Below the pieces are notes generated by a model. The model saw nothing but the letters and a program-made list of their open reading frames with translations. It ran no database searches and was not told where the DNA came from. A DNA stretch of 15,061 nt from Betaproteobacteria bacterium UBA2293 (GTDB taxonomy: Bacteria > Pseudomonadota > Gammaproteobacteria > Burkholderiales > Rhodocyclaceae), in the NCBI GenBank assembly GCA_002345845.1, contig DDWF01000012.1, positions 1 through 15,061 on the forward strand, written 5' to 3'. A program made the position numbers and the translations under genes. Below, piece by piece: positions 7,038 through 14,870 of this stretch (the first letter of the stretch is position 1; every line of letters begins with the position of its first letter).

Positions 7038-8097
7038 GCCCTTACCGAGCGGCGACGAGGCCGCGCTGCGCCAGGAAATCACCCGCCTCAACAAGGTCGT
7101 GCAGGCGCTGATGAATCGTGCCGAACGCGAGACCAGCACGCGTTCCGGCAGCTTCGGCCTGTTTCAGGACGCGGTCATGCTGGAGAACCAGATCCGCCGG
7201 CGCACGGCGGAACTGGAGGCGGCCTTGCGCGAGAACGAGCGCATCAACCGCGACCTGACCCGGGAAAAGGATGAACAGCGCAAGCTGATCCGGAAGCTGG
7301 AGGAAGCGCACAACCAGTTGTTGCAATCCGAGAAGCTGGCTTCGATCGGCCAGTTGGCGGCCGGTGTCGCCCACGAGATCAACAACCCGATCGGCTTCGT
7401 CAATTCCAATCTCGGCACCTTGAAGAACTATGCCGACCAACTCCTCGGCCTGCTTGATGAATACGCGAAGAGCGAAGCCGAACTGTCGCCGGAGACGATA
7501 CAGCGGCTGGCGCAGGCCAGACAGGTCGCCGACATCGATTTCGTGCGCGAAGACATGGCGGCGTTGATCGCCGAATCGATGGACGGTGCCGGCCGCGTTC
7601 GGCGCATCGTCCAGGACTTGCGCGATTTCTCGCGGCCTGGCGATTCCGAATGGACAAGCATCGACCTGCACACCTGCATCGACAGCACGCTCAACGTCGT
7701 CTGGAACGAGATCAAGTTCAAGGCCGACGTGGTCCGCGATTATGGACAACTGCCGCCGGTCGAATGCCTGCCTTTCCAGCTCAACCAGGTGTTCCTCAAC
7801 CTGCTGGTCAACGCCGCCCACGCCATACCCGAGCGCGGCACCATCACCATCCGCACCTCCTGCGACGGCGATCACGCCTGTGTCGCCATCACCGACACCG
7901 GAACCGGCATGGCGCCGGAAGTGCGCGACCGCATCTTCGATCCCTTCTTCACCACCAAGCCGGTCGGCAAGGGCACCGGCCTCGGCCTGTCGGTCGCCTA
8001 CGGCATCGTCGACAAGCACAACGGTCGCATCGAGGTCGATTCCGCGCCTGGCCAGGGAACGACCTTCACCATCCGACTGCCGCTCAAGCGCGGCTGA
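7030..8097 (+). CDS. Soluble sensor histidine kinase paired with FIST protein
   Basis: 355 residues. Residues 9-35 and 53-104 look like coiled coil, with no PAS, GAF or membrane segment, so sensing is probably supplied by the FIST partner. The phosphoacceptor H-box is '[19 protein letters not shown]' with H115, the form common in class HK4 kinases. An insertion of about 60 residues (130-190) follows before '[18 protein letters not shown]'. The ATPase domain has the N-box '[16 protein letters not shown]' (about 251-266), G1 'DTGTGMAP' (about 289), F-box 'FDPFFTTK' and G2 '[15 protein letters not shown]' (about 313-327). All catalytic motifs are intact. No receiver domain is attached and no response regulator gene is in the window, so it is an orphan kinase here. 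Its start lies inside the FIST gene (ATGACTGA, 8-nt overlap). Confidence 0.93.
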   Translation: MTEPLPSGDEAALRQEITRLNKVVQALMNRAERETSTRSGSFGLFQDAVMLENQIRRRTAELEAALRENERINRDLTREKDEQRKLIRKLEEAHNQLLQSEKLASIGQLAAGVAHEINNPIGFVNSNLGTLKNYADQLLGLLDEYAKSEAELSPETIQRLAQARQVADIDFVREDMAALIAESMDGAGRVRRIVQDLRDFSRPGDSEWTSIDLHTCIDSTLNVVWNEIKFKADVVRDYGQLPPVECLPFQLNQVFLNLLVNAAHAIPERGTITIRTSCDGDHACVAITDTGTGMAPEVRDRIFDPFFTTKPVGKGTGLGLSVAYGIVDKHNGRIEVDSAPGQGTTFTIRLPLKRG

Positions 8098-8194
8098 GCA
8101 TGGCCGTCTCAGGCCGTTGACGTCTGGCACTGGCGTTCACCCGCGGACCGCGGCCGGCGTCTGGGCCAGCGGCCACGGACAAGCACGCCGCAAA

Positions 8195-8225
8195 CGGGCA
8201 ATGCCGGCCTTACCGGCATTGCCCG
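8195..8225 (-). terminator. Hairpin terminator of the DsrE-like gene
   Basis: CGGGCAATGCCGG (8195-8207) and CCGGCATTGCCCG (8213-8225) form a perfect 13-bp stem with a 5-nt loop. It begins 13 nt after the DsrE-like stop codon on the minus strand and is followed there by only a short T-run (GTTTG). The kinase gene ends about 100 nt away on the other strand, so the hairpin may separate the two convergent transcripts, though the plus side has no T-run. Confidence 0.6.
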
Positions 8226-8238
8226 AAGCAGAAAAGAC

Positions 8239-8655
8239 TTAGAAAACCACGACCTTGCGCTGCGGTTCGAGCAGTGCTCTGCCCATCGCATCCGGCTTGG
8301 CCGCAGTGATGCCGTCCTTCAGATGATCCGGCGTATTGCCCGTATTAGGCAGATAGAGCGCGCAAACGGATGCCGTCGCCCCCTTCTTCATGGCTCCGTC
8401 CAGCAGTTGGGCAGGTGTCACGTCCTGCGGCTTCAACTTGTCGCCACCGGCGCCCTTGAGCGCCAGATCGCCCGCCTTGTCGCACAACAGCAGATGGACC
8501 TGCCCGCCCTGCCCCTGCATCTGGTTGGCCAGCACCAGCGCGACGCCTTGGGACATCGTGCTGGCGGAATTGATGATTACCGTGATTTGTTGGGTCTCAG
8601 CATGGGCAAGACCGAAACCGAGTGCGCATGCAAGGGCGACGAGGGATTTTTTCAT
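8239..8655 (-). CDS. Secreted DsrE-like protein
   Basis: 138 residues with a clean signal peptide (1-19, cleavage expected after GLAHA), so the mature protein is about 119 residues and periplasmic. The core 'ITVIINSASTMSQGVALVLANQMQGQG' followed by 'QVHLLLCDKAGDLAL' is the DsrE/DsrF-like fold pattern. Two cysteines remain after cleavage, C58 in 'LLLCDKAG' and C98 in 'ASVCALYLPN'; the second lies where many DsrE-like proteins carry their reactive cysteine. Cytoplasmic relatives move sulfane sulfur, and the periplasmic ones are poorly characterised. AGGAG is about 7 nt before the ATG. It has its own promoter region with a palindromic operator candidate and a hairpin terminator, so it is probably monocistronic. 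A role in sulfur or redox handling is inferred from family. Confidence 0.8.
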   Translation of the reverse strand: MKKSLVALACALGFGLAHAETQQITVIINSASTMSQGVALVLANQMQGQGGQVHLLLCDKAGDLALKGAGGDKLKPQDVTPAQLLDGAMKKGATASVCALYLPNTGNTPDHLKDGITAAKPDAMGRALLEPQRKVVVF

Positions 8656-8718
8656 GGGGGTTCTCCTGAAAGGATGGTTATTGAAACGGGCGGTAGCGGA
8701 CTGGCACCGCGCCGGTAT

Positions 8719-8734
8719 ATTAGCATTTGCTAAT
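8719..8734 (-). promoter_or_regulatory. Palindromic operator candidate of the DsrE-like gene
   Basis: ATTAGCA-TT-TGCTAAT is a perfect 7-bp inverted repeat with a 2-bp centre, 64 nt upstream of the DsrE-like start codon, in the most AT-rich stretch of the area. On the minus strand its end overlaps TAATAT, a plausible -10 box. The ATTAG-N6-CTAAT form resembles operators of small ArsR-family repressors, some of which sense sulfide or persulfide; this likeness is from memory. Confidence 0.5.
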
Positions 8735-8818
8735 TTTTAGAATAAACGCTAGCCGACTCGAACAACGATCAGCAAGCAATGATGTGCGCTCAATCCGCGC
8801 GCGGGGCCGCCAGAGTGA

Positions 8819-9247
8819 TCAGTGTCCGCAGCCGCAGGCCTGGATGTTTTCACCCTGATTGCGCACGAACTCGCCGAGCCGGACAAAGTGGTCGTACAAG
8901 CCTTCGCGCAACTCGCCATCGATCACCACCTCATCCAGCGCCAGCCGCATGCACATCAGCCACTGGTCGCGCTCTTCCGGACCGATGGCAAAGGGCATGT
9001 GGCGGCGCCGCAGCATGGGCGCGCCGTATTTCTCCACGTACAGTTGCGGCCCCCCCAACCAGCCGGAGAGAAAATCGACAAACTTGTTGCCCGCTGCGCT
9101 GAGGTCTTGTGGATGGATCTTGCGCGCGCCATAGGCCTCGGGCAGCTCATCCATCAATTGATAGAACCTGTCGACGAGTTTGCGGATGGCATCTTCGCCG
9201 CCGATGCGCTGATACGGAGTCGAGCGGGTTTGAGTCATAGCTTCCAT
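8819..9247 (-). CDS. Group II truncated haemoglobin
   Basis: 142 residues from ATG at 9247; ATG at 9238 (139 residues, starting MTQTRSTPYQ) is equally possible, since neither has a strong ribosome-binding site. The frame stays open further upstream to 9415, but that part is Arg/Cys-rich and unlike the family. Haem-binding and distal features are intact: 'LVDRFYQLMD' with Tyr B10 at Y29, the proximal His H83 in 'RRRHMPFAIG', and Trp G8 at W96 in 'ERDQWLMCMRLALDE'. TyrB10 with TrpG8 marks group II (TrHb2, YjbI/GlbO type). These cytoplasmic globins bind O2 with high affinity and are linked to oxygen, nitric oxide or peroxide handling. The C-terminus ends in an uncommon Cys-Gly-Cys-Gly-His tail. 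The gene lies 163 nt upstream of the DsrE-like gene on the same strand. Confidence 0.9.
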   Translation of the reverse strand: MEAMTQTRSTPYQRIGGEDAIRKLVDRFYQLMDELPEAYGARKIHPQDLSAAGNKFVDFLSGWLGGPQLYVEKYGAPMLRRRHMPFAIGPEERDQWLMCMRLALDEVVIDGELREGLYDHFVRLGEFVRNQGENIQACGCGH

Positions 9248-9438
9248 GTCTGTCTTTCGGTCTTGACGCGGGTTTCGTCTGGCGCCCAAGCAACAGCAAC
9301 ATACGTGCCGGGCACAAACCGAGCGTCGAACACCGCGCCAGCTGGCGACTTGCGTCGCCCGCCGCAAACGGATGCCATTTTTGGCGCACTTCTTGCCACG
9401 AATGACAAACTGCATCTACCGAGAAATGACATGACCTG

Positions 9439-9471
9439 CTGGCGAGCATGGCGCCGCCGTCGACTCGCCAG
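9439..9471 (-). repeat. Inverted repeat downstream of the RpiR gene
   Basis: CTGGCGAG (9439-9446) and CTCGCCAG (9464-9471) are exact reverse complements around a 17-nt GC-rich centre. The repeat begins 10 nt after the stop codon of the minus-strand regulator gene and could help end the catabolic operon transcript. There is no T-run. The rest of 9248-9481 shows no gene and presumably holds the globin promoter. Confidence 0.3.
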
Positions 9472-9481
9472 GGAATGGCGC

Positions 9482-10345
9482 TTACTTCAACTCCTCCAAC
9501 CCCTCATGCACCCGCTCGGCCACCCGCAAGCGATTGCCGGCCTGAATCTCCGGCCGCCCGGCCAGCGTCGACACCAGCAGGTTCAGCACACTCATCGCTG
9601 CCGCATAGGAATCAAACTGCGCCGATCCGCGCGTCTCGCAAACAATCCGCCAGGTCGCGTCGATCTCCTTGGCCGGCGTCGCCGCGTCGGTCAAGGCCAG
9701 CACCGGTATCCCGGCCTTTTTGGCATGGCGGGCGATCTGCGCCACCAGCGGGACGCGACGACGGAAGGCGAGGATGACGATGATGTCGTCGGCAGTGAAG
9801 GTGGCAAGGTCCTCGCCGATGGTCTGGCCGGGCTGCGGCAGCAGGCTGACCTGGTCCTTGAGCAGCACCAGCTGGCGGGCGAAGTACTGCGCCAGGGCAT
9901 GGCTGTTGCGGTAACCGATGACGGCGACGCGGCGCGCTCGGGCCAGCGTCGAGACGGCGGGTTCGATGACGCCGGCGGCAAGGCGCTCGAAGGTGAGGGC
10001 GAGATTTTCCATGTCGCGGCGCAGGTGCTCGCCGAAGGCTTCTTCAGAGGCGGCGGTGAGGTCGGCGCCGGCCTGGAAGGTAGGGGCGCCCCAGCGCTGG
10101 GCTTCGCGCGCTTCCCGACGGGCGTCGGCGAAGCCAGCGTAGCCGAGCCGCTGGATGAAGCGGGTGACCGCGGCCTTGGAACTGCCGGCGATCCCGGCCA
10201 GTTCGGTGGCCGAGTGGGTGGCGAGCAGCGCCGGCTGGGCGATCAGGAGTTCAGCCAGCTTGCGCTCGGAGTCGGGCAGGGTTTCGCTGAGCGCCTCGAT
10301 GCGTTCGTCGATGGGGTTGAAGCGTTTGGCGGGTTTCGGCGGCAT
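9482..10345 (-). CDS. MurR/RpiR-family transcriptional regulator
   Basis: 287 residues with the family's two-domain plan. The N-terminal helix-turn-helix (about 10-80) contains 'SATELAGIAGSSKAAVTRFIQRLGYAGFADARREAR', where the 'AVTRF...LGY.GF' signature is diagnostic. A SIS domain follows (about 125-265) with 'RRVAVIGYRNSHALAQYFARQLVLL' and 'DIIVILAFRRRVPLVAQIARHAKKAGIPVLALTD'. SIS domains usually bind phosphosugars, but RpiR members also govern amino-acid, hydantoin-type and other nitrogen catabolic genes. It starts 20 nt after the D-carbamoylase stop, has no visible Shine-Dalgarno, and is the last gene of the operon, so it is probably made by read-through or coupling and controls the same operon. 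Its effector may be a pathway intermediate (inference). Confidence 0.9.
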   Translation of the reverse strand: MPPKPAKRFNPIDERIEALSETLPDSERKLAELLIAQPALLATHSATELAGIAGSSKAAVTRFIQRLGYAGFADARREAREAQRWGAPTFQAGADLTAASEEAFGEHLRRDMENLALTFERLAAGVIEPAVSTLARARRVAVIGYRNSHALAQYFARQLVLLKDQVSLLPQPGQTIGEDLATFTADDIIVILAFRRRVPLVAQIARHAKKAGIPVLALTDAATPAKEIDATWRIVCETRGSAQFDSYAAAMSVLNLLVSTLAGRPEIQAGNRLRVAERVHEGLEELK

Positions 10346-10365
10346 CTTGGGGGCGTAGTGGGTGG

Positions 10366-11313
10366 TCAGGCAGGAAGGACCGGGCCTTTGGTGTCGACGA
10401 TCAGGCGGTAGGTTTCGGGTTCGCGATGGAGGGCGAAGTTGAACACATTGTCCTTGAGCTCACGGCAACGGTCCAGGTCGCAGGTGGCGGTGATCAGCTC
10501 ATCGTCGACGGTCGAGCACATGGCGACGATCTCGCCGGTGGGGGCGATGATGCAGCTCTGGCCAAGCAGATCGCAGCCTTCTTCCTTGCCGGCCTTGGCG
10601 ATGCCGACGATCCACATGCCGTTCTGGTAGGCGCCAGCCTGCAGCACCAGGTGGTTGTGGAAGCCCTGCAGATGGTCATGCTCGGGCACCGGCGGATAGT
10701 GGATCGGGGTGTTGTAGCCGATGAAGGCCATCTCGACGCCCTGCAGGCCGAGCACACGATAGGTTTCCGGCCAGCGCCGGTCGTTGCACAAGGCCATGCC
10801 GAGGATGGCTTCGTGCTCGCCAACCTGGCTGCGCCAGGCGCCGAAACCGAGGTTGCCACGCTCGAAGTAGCGCTTTTCCAGATGCTGGAAGGGGCGCCAG
10901 GCTTCGTGCTGGCGGTGCCCGGGCAGGTGCACCTTGCGGTACTTGCCGACGATGGTGCCGCTCTTGTCCACCAGGATGGCAGTGTTGTAGCGGTGAGTGC
11001 CGTCGGCCTCTTCGGCGAGTTCGGCGTAGCCGAGGTAGAAGCCGATGCCGAGCTTCTTCGCTGCCTCGAACAGCGGCAGGGTGTCCGGGCCGGGCATTTG
11101 GCGCTCGAACCAGGTGTCGATTTCGGCCTGGTCTTCGCAATACCAGCGCGGGAAGAAGGTGGTCAGCGCCAGCTCGGGGAAGGCGACGGTGTCGCAGCCG
11201 CGGGCCTTGGCTTCGCGCATCAGTTCGAGCAGGCGGGAAACGACTTTGGCCCGCGATTCGTTACGGGCGATGGGGCCGAGCTGGGCGGCGGCGACGTGGA
11301 TTTTACGGGTCAT
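10366..11313 (-). CDS. N-carbamoyl-D-amino acid hydrolase (nitrilase superfamily)
   Basis: 315 residues, close to the roughly 304-residue Agrobacterium D-carbamoylase, which it follows along nearly its whole length. Shared blocks include 'QLGPIARNESR', 'FPELALTTFFPRW', 'ILVDKSGTIVGKYRKVHLPGH', 'RPFQHLEKRYF', 'CNDRRWPETYRV', 'PPVPEHDHL' and 'LDRCRELKDNVFNF'. The Glu-Lys-Cys triad is complete: E47, K127 and C176. The enzyme cleaves the ureido group of N-carbamoyl-D-amino acids to the amino acid, CO2 and ammonia, in the cytoplasm. AGGAG lies 7 nt before the ATG, inside the end of the M20 gene, and the two overlap by 4 nt (ATGA). Having a D-type beside an L-type carbamoylase without a hydantoinase in the window is unusual. 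The true substrate may be a carbamoylated diaminopropionate (inference). Confidence 0.9.
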   Translation of the reverse strand: MTRKIHVAAAQLGPIARNESRAKVVSRLLELMREAKARGCDTVAFPELALTTFFPRWYCEDQAEIDTWFERQMPGPDTLPLFEAAKKLGIGFYLGYAELAEEADGTHRYNTAILVDKSGTIVGKYRKVHLPGHRQHEAWRPFQHLEKRYFERGNLGFGAWRSQVGEHEAILGMALCNDRRWPETYRVLGLQGVEMAFIGYNTPIHYPPVPEHDHLQGFHNHLVLQAGAYQNGMWIVGIAKAGKEEGCDLLGQSCIIAPTGEIVAMCSTVDDELITATCDLDRCRELKDNVFNFALHREPETYRLIVDTKGPVLPA

Positions 11314-12566
11314 GCGGGGGCTCCTGCCGATGCGGTGGTGCCGGCCAGTTCGCAGAGAACGGCAAGCAGCACATTGGCACCGGCTTCGATGTGTTCGGGG
11401 TGCGTGTATTCGCGCACGTTGTGGCTGATGCCATCGACGCTGGGGACGAAGATCATGGCCGTTGGGCAGACCGCGGCCAGCATCTGGGCGTCGTGGCCGG
11501 CACCGCTGGGCAGGCGACGCGTACTCAGGCCCAGGGCGCGGGCGTGGCGTTCGATACGGTCACACATTGCCGGGGCGAAAGGCACCGGCGCGAAGCGGGC
11601 CAGGCTGCGGGTGGCGATGTCCACCTTTTCGGCGCCGCGCAGCGCTTCCAGATGGGCGGTGAGGCGTGCTTCGGCCAGTTGCAGGCGGGTTTCGTCGGTG
11701 TTGCGCAGGTCGACGGTGAGCACTGTCCGGTTGGGCACGACGTTGACCAGATTGGGGAAGAATTCGAGGCGACCGACGGTGGCGACCTGATCGCCACCCA
11801 GTTCCTGCGCCAGTTCGCGGACGAAGCTGATGATGGTACCGGCGGCCCAGCCGGCATCGCGGCGCAGCGCCATCGGCGTGGTGCCGGCGTGGTTGGAGGT
11901 GCCGTGGATCTCGATCTCGGTCCACGAGATACCCTGGACCGACTCGACAACACCGATCTCGATACCTTCGCGATCAAGCACCGGCCCCTGTTCGACATGC
12001 AATTCGACGAAGGCGCGCGGCGCCATGGCCGGTACCGGTGTCGGGCCGGCGTAACCGATTCGGCGCAGTTCGTCGCCGACGCTGGCGCCGTCGATGCCAC
12101 GGGTGGCGAGCGCTGCGTTCATCGGCAGCACGCCGGTATAGACCAGGCTGCCCATCATGTCGGGGGCGAAGCGCGCGCCTTCCTCGTTGGTGAAGAAGGC
12201 CACCGCCAGCGGATGCTCGGTGACGATGCCGGCGTCGTTGAGGGTGGCGACCACTTCCAGCCCGGCGAGCACGCCGAGATTGCCGTCGTAGCGGCCGCCG
12301 GTGCGCACGGTGTCGATGTGCGAGCCGGTCATCACCGGCGGACCGTTGCGCCGCCCGACGCGCACGCCGACGACGTTGCCGATGGCGTCGATGCTGACCG
12401 CCAGGCCGAGTTCGCGCATCCAGCCGCAGACCAGGTCGCGACCGGCGCGGTCGGCGTCGGTGAGCGCCAGCCGGGCGCAGCCGCCGCCGTCGATGGCGCC
12501 GACTTCGGCGAGCTGGGCGAGGCGCTGCTGCAGGCGGGCGCCGTCGATGCGCAGAGCGCCGCTCAT
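11310..12566 (-). CDS. M20-family Zn-dependent amidohydrolase (L-carbamoylase / allantoate amidohydrolase type)
   Basis: 418 residues, standard for the hydantoinase/carbamoylase group of M20. Metal ligands are visible: H83 and D94 ('GSHIDTVRTGGRYDGNLGV'), E129 ('FFTNEEGARF', after the general base E128), H190 ('ELHVEQGPVL') and H382 ('GISHNVREYTH'). The dimer-lid region carries 'HGTSNHAGTTPM' (221-232) with H226, and 'NVVPNR' (275-280). Family members hydrolyse N-carbamoyl-L-amino acids, beta-ureidopropionate or allantoate; motifs alone do not choose between them. AAGGAGG lies 6 nt before the ATG, an excellent ribosome-binding site. It overlaps dpaL by 1 nt and the D-carbamoylase by 4 nt. In Escherichia coli an M20 gene (ygeY) also follows the diaminopropionate lyase gene ygeX, in a purine/ureide-related cluster, which supports a ureide substrate. 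Confidence 0.87.
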   Translation of the reverse strand: MSGALRIDGARLQQRLAQLAEVGAIDGGGCARLALTDADRAGRDLVCGWMRELGLAVSIDAIGNVVGVRVGRRNGPPVMTGSHIDTVRTGGRYDGNLGVLAGLEVVATLNDAGIVTEHPLAVAFFTNEEGARFAPDMMGSLVYTGVLPMNAALATRGIDGASVGDELRRIGYAGPTPVPAMAPRAFVELHVEQGPVLDREGIEIGVVESVQGISWTEIEIHGTSNHAGTTPMALRRDAGWAAGTIISFVRELAQELGGDQVATVGRLEFFPNLVNVVPNRTVLTVDLRNTDETRLQLAEARLTAHLEALRGAEKVDIATRSLARFAPVPFAPAMCDRIERHARALGLSTRRLPSGAGHDAQMLAAVCPTAMIFVPSVDGISHNVREYTHPEHIEAGANVLLAVLCELAGTTASAGAPA

Positions 12567-13807
12567 CAGCGCCCTCCTTCGACGGCTTCGGCGCGACGGC
12601 CGACCAGTTGCTCGTACAGCACCGGGTCGGTGGCGCCTTCGCTACCGAAGAACAGCACCCGGCTGTCGGCACCCAGGCCGAGAGCAGCGGCAAACTCGGG
12701 GCGGGCGGCAGCCATCAGCATGCCGGCCAGCCCGGCGACGGCGGATTCGCCGGCGGCGAGCGGGGTGTCGCCATAGGGCGCGTCGGCCAGCAGGCGCATG
12801 CCGGTCACCGCGGCGGCGTCGGGGATGGTCAGGAAATCGGCCGTACCGGCGGCGAGCACTTCCCAGGCGATCAGCGAGACTTCGCCGCAGGCCAGGCCGG
12901 CCATCAGCGTGTCGAGCTCGCCATGCACGGCGGTCGGCGTGCCGGCTTGCGCCGAGGCGTAGAGGCAGGCGGCCTGGTCCGGCTCGACGACGACAAAGCG
13001 GCCGCGCGCGTCGCCGAGGCGTTCCCAGAGGTGGGCGCAGACCGCCGCGGCGAGTCCGCCGACGCCGCCCTGCACGAACACATGCGTCGGCGGCAAGACT
13101 TCCGGCCACTGGCGCAGGGCCTCTTCGACCATCACCGAGTAGCCCTGCATGACGTCGCGCGGCACGTCGGTGTAACCGGGGTAGGAGGTGTCGGAGACGA
13201 CGAACCAGCCGTGCTCCTTGGCCGCCACGTCGGCGGCGCGCACCGCGTCGTCGTAGTTGCCGGCGGTGCGGACGACCTCAGCGCCGTAGCCGGCGATCGC
13301 CGCGCGGCGCCCTTCGGAGACGGTGGCGTGGATATAGATGACGCATGGGCAGCCGAAAATCTGCGCCCCCCAGGCGACCGAACGGCCGTGGTTGCCGTCG
13401 GTGGCGCAGGTGACGGTGATGTCGGCGACCAGGTCCTTGAATTTTCCGTCAAGCAGTTCGCGGCTGCTGGCGTGCTGGCCGCAGCGGCGCAGGATCTCTT
13501 TTTTCAGCAGGCGCAACACGGCGTAGGCGCCGCCGAGCGCCTTGAAGCTGCCGAGGCCGAAGCGGCCGGCCTCGTGCTTGTAATGGATGGCCGCGACGCC
13601 GGCCGCCCGGGCCAGGCCGGCCAGGGAGACCAGCGGCGTGGGCGCGTAGCCCGGCCAGTCGACGATCTCGGCCATCGCCTCGGCGTGGGCGGCGAGGCTG
13701 AGGATGGGTTTGAGCGTATCCGGGTAAGGACCGGTCGCCGGCCGGCCGGCGCAGTGCGCCAGCGGCAGGACGGCCAGCTCGCCCGGCAGCGAGGGGGTGT
13801 TGGGCAT
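12566..13807 (-). CDS. dpaL: 2,3-diaminopropionate ammonia-lyase
   Basis: 413 residues, a fold-type II PLP enzyme. The PLP lysine is K89 in 'GRFGLGSFKALGGAYA'. D137 in 'TCATDGNHGRSVAWG' and D206 in 'VVSDTSYPGYTDVP' match Escherichia coli D120 and D189 at a constant offset of 17, and these two aspartates let the family act on both L and D substrate. The phosphate-binding loop 'QGGVGGLAAAV' is present. The reaction converts 2,3-diaminopropionate to pyruvate and two ammonia. The ATG at 13807 has only a weak GGAA upstream and lies 12 nt after the dctP stop. Direct coupling to two carbamoylases and a TRAP transporter points to degradation of a carbamoylated diaminopropionate. Threonine/serine dehydratase was considered, but the GRFGLGSFKALGG block fits the DAP lyase family better. 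Confidence 0.92.
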   Translation of the reverse strand: MPNTPSLPGELAVLPLAHCAGRPATGPYPDTLKPILSLAAHAEAMAEIVDWPGYAPTPLVSLAGLARAAGVAAIHYKHEAGRFGLGSFKALGGAYAVLRLLKKEILRRCGQHASSRELLDGKFKDLVADITVTCATDGNHGRSVAWGAQIFGCPCVIYIHATVSEGRRAAIAGYGAEVVRTAGNYDDAVRAADVAAKEHGWFVVSDTSYPGYTDVPRDVMQGYSVMVEEALRQWPEVLPPTHVFVQGGVGGLAAAVCAHLWERLGDARGRFVVVEPDQAACLYASAQAGTPTAVHGELDTLMAGLACGEVSLIAWEVLAAGTADFLTIPDAAAVTGMRLLADAPYGDTPLAAGESAVAGLAGMLMAAARPEFAAALGLGADSRVLFFGSEGATDPVLYEQLVGRRAEAVEGGR

Positions 13808-13819
13808 GGGCGGTTCCGC

Positions 13820-14845
13820 TTACTTGGCGCTGGCGTTGACGGCGTCCTGCAGCGCGCCGAGCATCTGTTCGCCTTCCTTGCCGAAGGTTTCAACGATGTA
13901 GGCCTTGACCGCCGGCTGGGCGGCGTCGCGGAAGGCGGCTTTTTCCTTCGCTGTCAGGGTGGTCACGGTCATCGTCTTGGCCAGCGTCGGCAGGCCCTTG
14001 GCCGAGGCTTCGATGATGCGGCTGATGCCACGGTTGGCGACGATGGCGCTCTTCGCCGCATTACGCACGACGACCTGCTCTTCCGGCGTCAGGCTGTCGA
14101 AGAACTTGCGGTTGATCACCCAGACGTACGGGGCGAACAGGTGGTCGGTCAGCGTGATGTGCTTTTGCACTTCGTTGAACTTGGCCATGGTGATGATCGG
14201 AATCGGATTCATCTGGCCGTCGGCGACGCCGGTCTGCAGCGCGGTGTACACCTCGGCCCAGGCGATTGCCGCCGGCTGGCCGCCGAGGCTGGAGATCACG
14301 CGCTTGTGCGATTCCAGCGTCTGGGTGCGGATCTTCAGGCCCTTCATGTCGGCCGGGGTGCGGATCGCGCGCTTCGAATTGGTGATGGCGAAGAAGCCGC
14401 CGGAGTCGCCGAAGCCGAGCACTTCCATGCCGGTCTTCTTCTCGATGTCGGCGCCCAGCTTCTGGCCGAAGGCGCCGTCGAGCACGGTGTAGGTGGCCGA
14501 GATGTCGGGGAAGACGAAGGGCACGTCGAGCACGCCGATCATCGGGTAGGCGCTGGCGAAACCGCCGACCGAGAAGACGCCGGACTGGATCAGCCCGGCC
14601 TTGACCTGGCTGAGCACCTCGTTGTCCTTGCCGAGCTGGCCGTTGGGGAAGGTCTGCACCTTGACCGAGCCGCCGGTACCGGACTCGACCAGGTTCTTGA
14701 AGACGGTGACCATGGCCCCGGTGGTGCTCTCGAAGGGGTCATCCACATTGAGGTGGTGCAGCTTGATGACTTTCTCGGCGTGGGCGGGGTTGACCGCAAA
14801 GGCCAGCGCGAGGGCGGCGGAGGTAAGCAGGGTCTTCAGTTTCAT
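13820..14845 (-). CDS. dctP: TRAP transporter substrate-binding protein, DctP type
   Basis: 341 residues from ATG at 14845. This start is preferred over the ATG at 14881 because GGAG lies 8 nt upstream and the protein then begins directly with a signal peptide (MKLKTLLTSAALALAFAVNPAHA, cut before EKVIKL). The mature periplasmic protein shows the DctP pattern: 'GQLGKDNEVLSQVKAGLIQSGVFS', the carboxylate-binding Arg in 'MKGLKIRTQTL', and 'EVYTALQTGVADGQMNP'. It captures a carboxylate-bearing solute and delivers it to the DctQM permease. Uptake is driven by an ion gradient rather than ATP. The ligand is not predictable from sequence; operon partners suggest a ureido amino acid or similar ureide. 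It lies between dctM (25 nt upstream) and dpaL (12 nt downstream). Confidence 0.93.
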   Translation of the reverse strand: MKLKTLLTSAALALAFAVNPAHAEKVIKLHHLNVDDPFESTTGAMVTVFKNLVESGTGGSVKVQTFPNGQLGKDNEVLSQVKAGLIQSGVFSVGGFASAYPMIGVLDVPFVFPDISATYTVLDGAFGQKLGADIEKKTGMEVLGFGDSGGFFAITNSKRAIRTPADMKGLKIRTQTLESHKRVISSLGGQPAAIAWAEVYTALQTGVADGQMNPIPIITMAKFNEVQKHITLTDHLFAPYVWVINRKFFDSLTPEEQVVVRNAAKSAIVANRGISRIIEASAKGLPTLAKTMTVTTLTAKEKAAFRDAAQPAVKAYIVETFGKEGEQMLGALQDAVNASAK

Positions 14846-14870
14846 GGCGGAGGCTCCAGGGTGGGCAGGT

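Noticed and set aside
8822..10411. Plus-strand open frame opposite the globin and RpiR genes
   Set aside because: It runs across two real genes and their gap, with low-complexity shadow composition.
10366..11313. Assignment as an ordinary nitrilase or beta-ureidopropionase
   Set aside because: The blocks FPELALTTFFPRW, RPFQHLEKRYF and CNDRRWPETYRV match the D-carbamoylase subfamily much better than other nitrilase-superfamily branches.
11391..12776. Plus-strand open frame of about 460 codons opposite the M20 gene
   Set aside because: Same shadow-type composition and no domains; M20 metal ligands are intact on the minus strand.
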